Assembly: GCF_014212495.1 (NCBI RefSeq)
Contig: NZ_JACKZC010000012.1
Location: forward strand, 1 to 64,000
Length of the DNA stretch: 64,000 nt
Direction: 5' to 3'
From: Pontibacter sp. Tf4
GTDB taxonomy: Bacteria; Bacteroidota; Bacteroidia; Cytophagales; Hymenobacteraceae
Numbering within the stretch: position 1 is the stretch's first letter; each line of letters opens with the position of its first letter. Below the pieces are notes generated by a model, which saw nothing but the letters and a program-made list of their open reading frames with translations, searched no databases and was not told the DNA's origin. Below, one piece after another: positions 62,201-64,000 of this stretch. Made by a program: the position numbers and the translations under genes.

Positions 62201-62863
62201 TTAGAACTTAACGCCTACATCTATCGAAACGCCATTGTTCTTCAGGGCAATGTTCTTATCGCCCAGCAGCCTGCTATAATATTTGTTGTCGATGTCGGAG
62301 AGGCCACGGTGGTAGGTAAGGCCGGCAAACAGCTTGGTGCTTTCGCCAAACTGAAATTCGGTACCGCCGCCCAGCATCACAGACGCCTCAAAAATATTGA
62401 AGCGCTTGGCCGTCTTCTCGCCGTCAATTACTTTCTTATCGTTTACCTTGGCTGCCACTTTGGTGTTCAGCGAGCCACCAACCTGGAAGTATAAAATAGT
62501 TTGCGGGGCTATTTCGTTTGTAAACAGCTTAAGGGAGATAGGCAGCTCTATGTACTGAATAGATATGTCGTCTTTCGCTCTGTAAGGGTTTTGGTTTTCG
62601 TCGAAACCGGTGTAGGAAAACTCAGAGCCTTTGCTGCGGTAAATAAGGCCAGTGCTGAAGGCATAATTCTGAGCGAAGAAATAATCTGCTATCACGCCCA
62701 CGCCCAGGCGCAGGTTGTTGTTTTCTTTCTCGAAGTTATACTTGTCTTCGGCTACAAAGCGATTGCCCGATATCGTTGGTGAAACCATCAGGCCGATCTC
62801 TACCTGGGCGGCAGCGCCATACCCAAAGCATAGAAACAGGAGCAAAAACGTAAGTTTTTTCAT
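62201..62863 (-). CDS. Outer-membrane beta-barrel protein (PorT-like)
   Basis: A 220-residue protein when started at the ATG at 62863 (MKKLTFLLLFLCFGYGAAAQ, a clear signal peptide); the upstream ATGs at 62926 and 62869 would lengthen the N terminus. VEIGLMVSPTISGNRF, LRLGVGVIADYFFAQNYAFSTGLIYRSKG and ISIQYIELPISLKLF are typical of the PorT/outer-membrane protein beta-barrel family. Cargo unknown. It is divergent from gldB. Confidence 0.8.
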   Translation of the reverse strand: MKKLTFLLLFLCFGYGAAAQVEIGLMVSPTISGNRFVAEDKYNFEKENNNLRLGVGVIADYFFAQNYAFSTGLIYRSKGSEFSYTGFDENQNPYRAKDDISIQYIELPISLKLFTNEIAPQTILYFQVGGSLNTKVAAKVNDKKVIDGEKTAKRFNIFEASVMLGGGTEFQFGESTKLFAGLTYHRGLSDIDNKYYSRLLGDKNIALKNNGVSIDVGVKF

Positions 62864-62913
62864 TTGCATAAGTGTTTGTGATAATCGTGTTACCTTAGTA
62901 CGTAGGAACCTTC

Positions 62914-62931
62914 TATTTTTGTACAAAAATA
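62914..62931. promoter_or_regulatory. 18-bp palindrome with divergent -7 boxes
   Basis: TATTTTTGTACAAAAATA is a perfect palindrome. Read on the plus strand it starts with TATTTTTG (62914-62921), 17 nt before gldB; read on the minus strand it also starts with TATTTTTG (62924-62931), 60 nt before the barrel gene. Both match TAnnTTTG. Confidence 0.6.
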
Positions 62932-62938
62932 AACAGTA

Positions 62939-63931
62939 ATGTCATATAGATTAGTATATATAGCCATAGTTCTTTTTATAGCCGGTTGCAGCAGCAATAC
63001 CTGTGACCTCCCGAAAGAGATTAAGCGCATACCTGTGGACGTGGAAATAGAACGGCTGGAGAAAAGTTTTTTCGAAATCAAGAACGAGCAGGAGGTACGA
63101 ACCTTTATGAAGGAACATCCGCTGTTTACCGCTAAGTACCTGCAGGCCGATCAGTATCCGCACGATTCTATCCTTGTGAACTCGCTCCTTGGCCTGGCTA
63201 CCAACCCCTCGCTCGATTCGCTGGCGCAGCAGGCCATGAAGACTTTCAGTGATATGAGCCACGAAGAAGAGCAACTGGAAACAGCCTTTAAAGTTATCAA
63301 GCATAATTATCCTGATTTTAACGTGCCGCAGGTAAACACTTTTGTGTCCGGGCTGGGGCAGGATTTGATGGTATCGGATAGCCTGATCGTGCTGGGTCTT
63401 GACTTTTTTATCGGCAAAGATGCGCTGTACCGCCCCGATACCTATGAGTACATTCTGAAGCGTTACGAGCGCCCATACATGGTGCCGGCTGCCATACTGC
63501 TGCTGTCCAACAAGTTTAACAGAGCCAACATACTGGACAGAACCGTGCTGTCGGAGATGATAAGCGCTGGTAAAGCCTATTACTTTGTACAAACAGTAAT
63601 GCCCTGCACACCCGAGCACGAGATAATTGGCTACACCGACCAGCAGGTAGCTGATATTTACCACAACGAAGGCCGCATCTGGGCACATTTTATAGAAAAG
63701 AGCCTGCTGTACGACAAAAACCCGTTCCAGATACAGAAATACATAGGCGAGCGCCCCAACACACCTGAAATTGATAGCTCTGCTCCTGGCAGGCTTGGCA
63801 CCTGGGTTGGCTGGCAGATCGTGAAGAAGTACATGGAGCGTAACCCGGACGTAACACTGCCTGAGCTGATGGCCGAAACCGACTATAAAAAGATCTTCAA
63901 CGAATCGAAGTACAAACCGGAGAAACGCTAA
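62939..63931 (+). CDS. gldB: Gliding motility lipoprotein GldB
   Basis: A 330-residue lipoprotein (lipobox LFIAGC, Cys16). The start CDLPKEIKRIPVDVEIERLEKSFFEI and the later GKDALYRPDTYEYILKRYERPYMVPAAILLLS, IIGYTDQQVADIYHNEGRIWAHFIEKSLLY and APGRLGTWVGWQIVKKYMERNP identify GldB. It is an essential gliding component in Flavobacterium, but the function is unknown. A long minus-strand frame over this gene is a shadow. Confidence 0.93.
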   Translation: MSYRLVYIAIVLFIAGCSSNTCDLPKEIKRIPVDVEIERLEKSFFEIKNEQEVRTFMKEHPLFTAKYLQADQYPHDSILVNSLLGLATNPSLDSLAQQAMKTFSDMSHEEEQLETAFKVIKHNYPDFNVPQVNTFVSGLGQDLMVSDSLIVLGLDFFIGKDALYRPDTYEYILKRYERPYMVPAAILLLSNKFNRANILDRTVLSEMISAGKAYYFVQTVMPCTPEHEIIGYTDQQVADIYHNEGRIWAHFIEKSLLYDKNPFQIQKYIGERPNTPEIDSSAPGRLGTWVGWQIVKKYMERNPDVTLPELMAETDYKKIFNESKYKPEKR

Positions 63932-63949
63932 TTGCTGCCGGCCTACCTG

Positions 63950-64000
63950 ATGCGTATCACCATCCTTCACCAGCACTTCGCTAACCCCGACTGCCCGGCC
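63950..64000 (+). CDS. Start of a gene, possibly a glycosyltransferase (partial)
   Basis: The last 51 bases read MRITILHQHFANPDCPA in frame from ATG 63950. This looks like the N terminus of a GT4-type glycosyltransferase (MR-I-x-I-L-H-Q-H-F), but only 17 codons are visible. It begins 18 nt after gldB. Confidence 0.45.
   Translation, partial: MRITILHQHFANPDCPA

Noticed and set aside
62951..63976. 341-codon minus-strand frame over gldB
   Set aside because: Antisense shadow of a clear GldB gene; its product has no signal, domain or family pattern.
1..64000. AACTATAGTT as a promoter -7 box
   Set aside because: TATAGTTTG resembles TAnnTTTG but the spacing is one base off (one or three bases between TA and TTTG), and copies lie inside genes on both strands.
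1..64000. AACTATAGTT as the terminal repeat of a MITE or IS
   Set aside because: Copies are single and not paired at a fixed distance, no target duplications are seen, and no transposase gene is in the window.
1..64000. CRISPR array, prophage, insertion sequence or tRNA gene
   Set aside because: I looked for regular direct repeats with spacers, transposase and phage genes, and cloverleaf arms with CCA-type ends, and found none.

Overview
The window is a stretch of bacterial chromosome from a member of the Bacteroidota. The best guess is a Cytophagales/Hymenobacteraceae organism of the Pontibacter kind; this is inferred from gene content and was not tested by a search. Supporting signs are the gliding genes gldB, gldD and gldE, paired ExbD and TonB genes, DUF6089-type barrels beside uppS-bamA-skp-skp, the ssb-mutY-HU-rng neighbourhood, promoters of the form TAnnTTTG, and almost no Shine-Dalgarno sequences. 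It starts inside a 5S rRNA gene, so an rRNA operon lies to the left.

Layout. 1-5.5 kb: 5S tail, an RsmI-like methyltransferase, a hydrolase and a minus-strand pdxJ-mnmH-selD operon (vitamin B6 and tRNA selenouridine), then yqeY. 5.6-19.8 kb: a long plus-strand run with cvpA, a PH-like protein, a glutamine amidotransferase, a hydrolase, a CBS protein, a very short Omp85-like barrel, nadK, two barrel proteins, uppS, bamA, two Skp/OmpH chaperones, rluD and hemH; much of it serves envelope biogenesis. 19.9-24.2 kb: LOG protein, cysteine desulfurase, a glmM-like mutase and mazG. 24.5-31.6 kb: an energy-transduction cluster (ExbB, two ExbD, two TonB, a small membrane protein, a PstS-like lipoprotein and a TPR protein) behind a promoter that matches the Bacteroidota consensus at both elements. 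31.7-32.4 kb: a gene-free patch of degenerate repeats. 32.4-36 kb: era, der, two tiny acidic lipoproteins and an unknown protein. 36-40.6 kb: a DUF6624-like protein, murQ with a sugar kinase (MurNAc recycling), a cytochrome-b5-like protein and an arginase-fold protein. 40.8-49.5 kb: a fatty-acid degradation block (acyl-CoA ligase, MarR regulator, HAD/ECH fusion, thiolase, acyl-CoA dehydrogenase). 49.7-58.8 kb: a glycosyltransferase, a secreted protein, recG, a low-GC lipoprotein, gldD/gldE, ssb and mutY. 59-64 kb: HU, a TPR protein, a 29-residue basic ribosomal-type protein, ribonuclease E/G, an outer-membrane barrel, gldB and the first codons of a possible glycosyltransferase.

The most striking signal is not a gene. 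The 10-bp palindrome AACTATAGTT and its half-forms TATAGTT/AACTATA are scattered through the window in genes and spacers on both strands. By eye I count at least 16 perfect copies and well over a hundred CTATAG-type cores, where about 0.06 perfect copies would be expected by chance in 64 kb at equal base frequencies. Inside genes it usually reads ACT ATA GTT (Thr-Ile-Val). It also merges with stop codons (TAAACTATAG) and forms the outer arms of several hairpins. It behaves like a lineage-specific highly iterated palindrome, comparable in kind to HIP1 of cyanobacteria. Other points of interest are an arginase-fold protein that keeps one manganese site and loses the other, a MarR gene with a perfect palindrome over its own promoter, an 18-bp palindrome carrying back-to-back -7 elements upstream of gldB, a cysteine-rich ferrochelatase insert and a minimal Omp85. 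I saw no CRISPR array, insertion sequence, prophage or tRNA gene.
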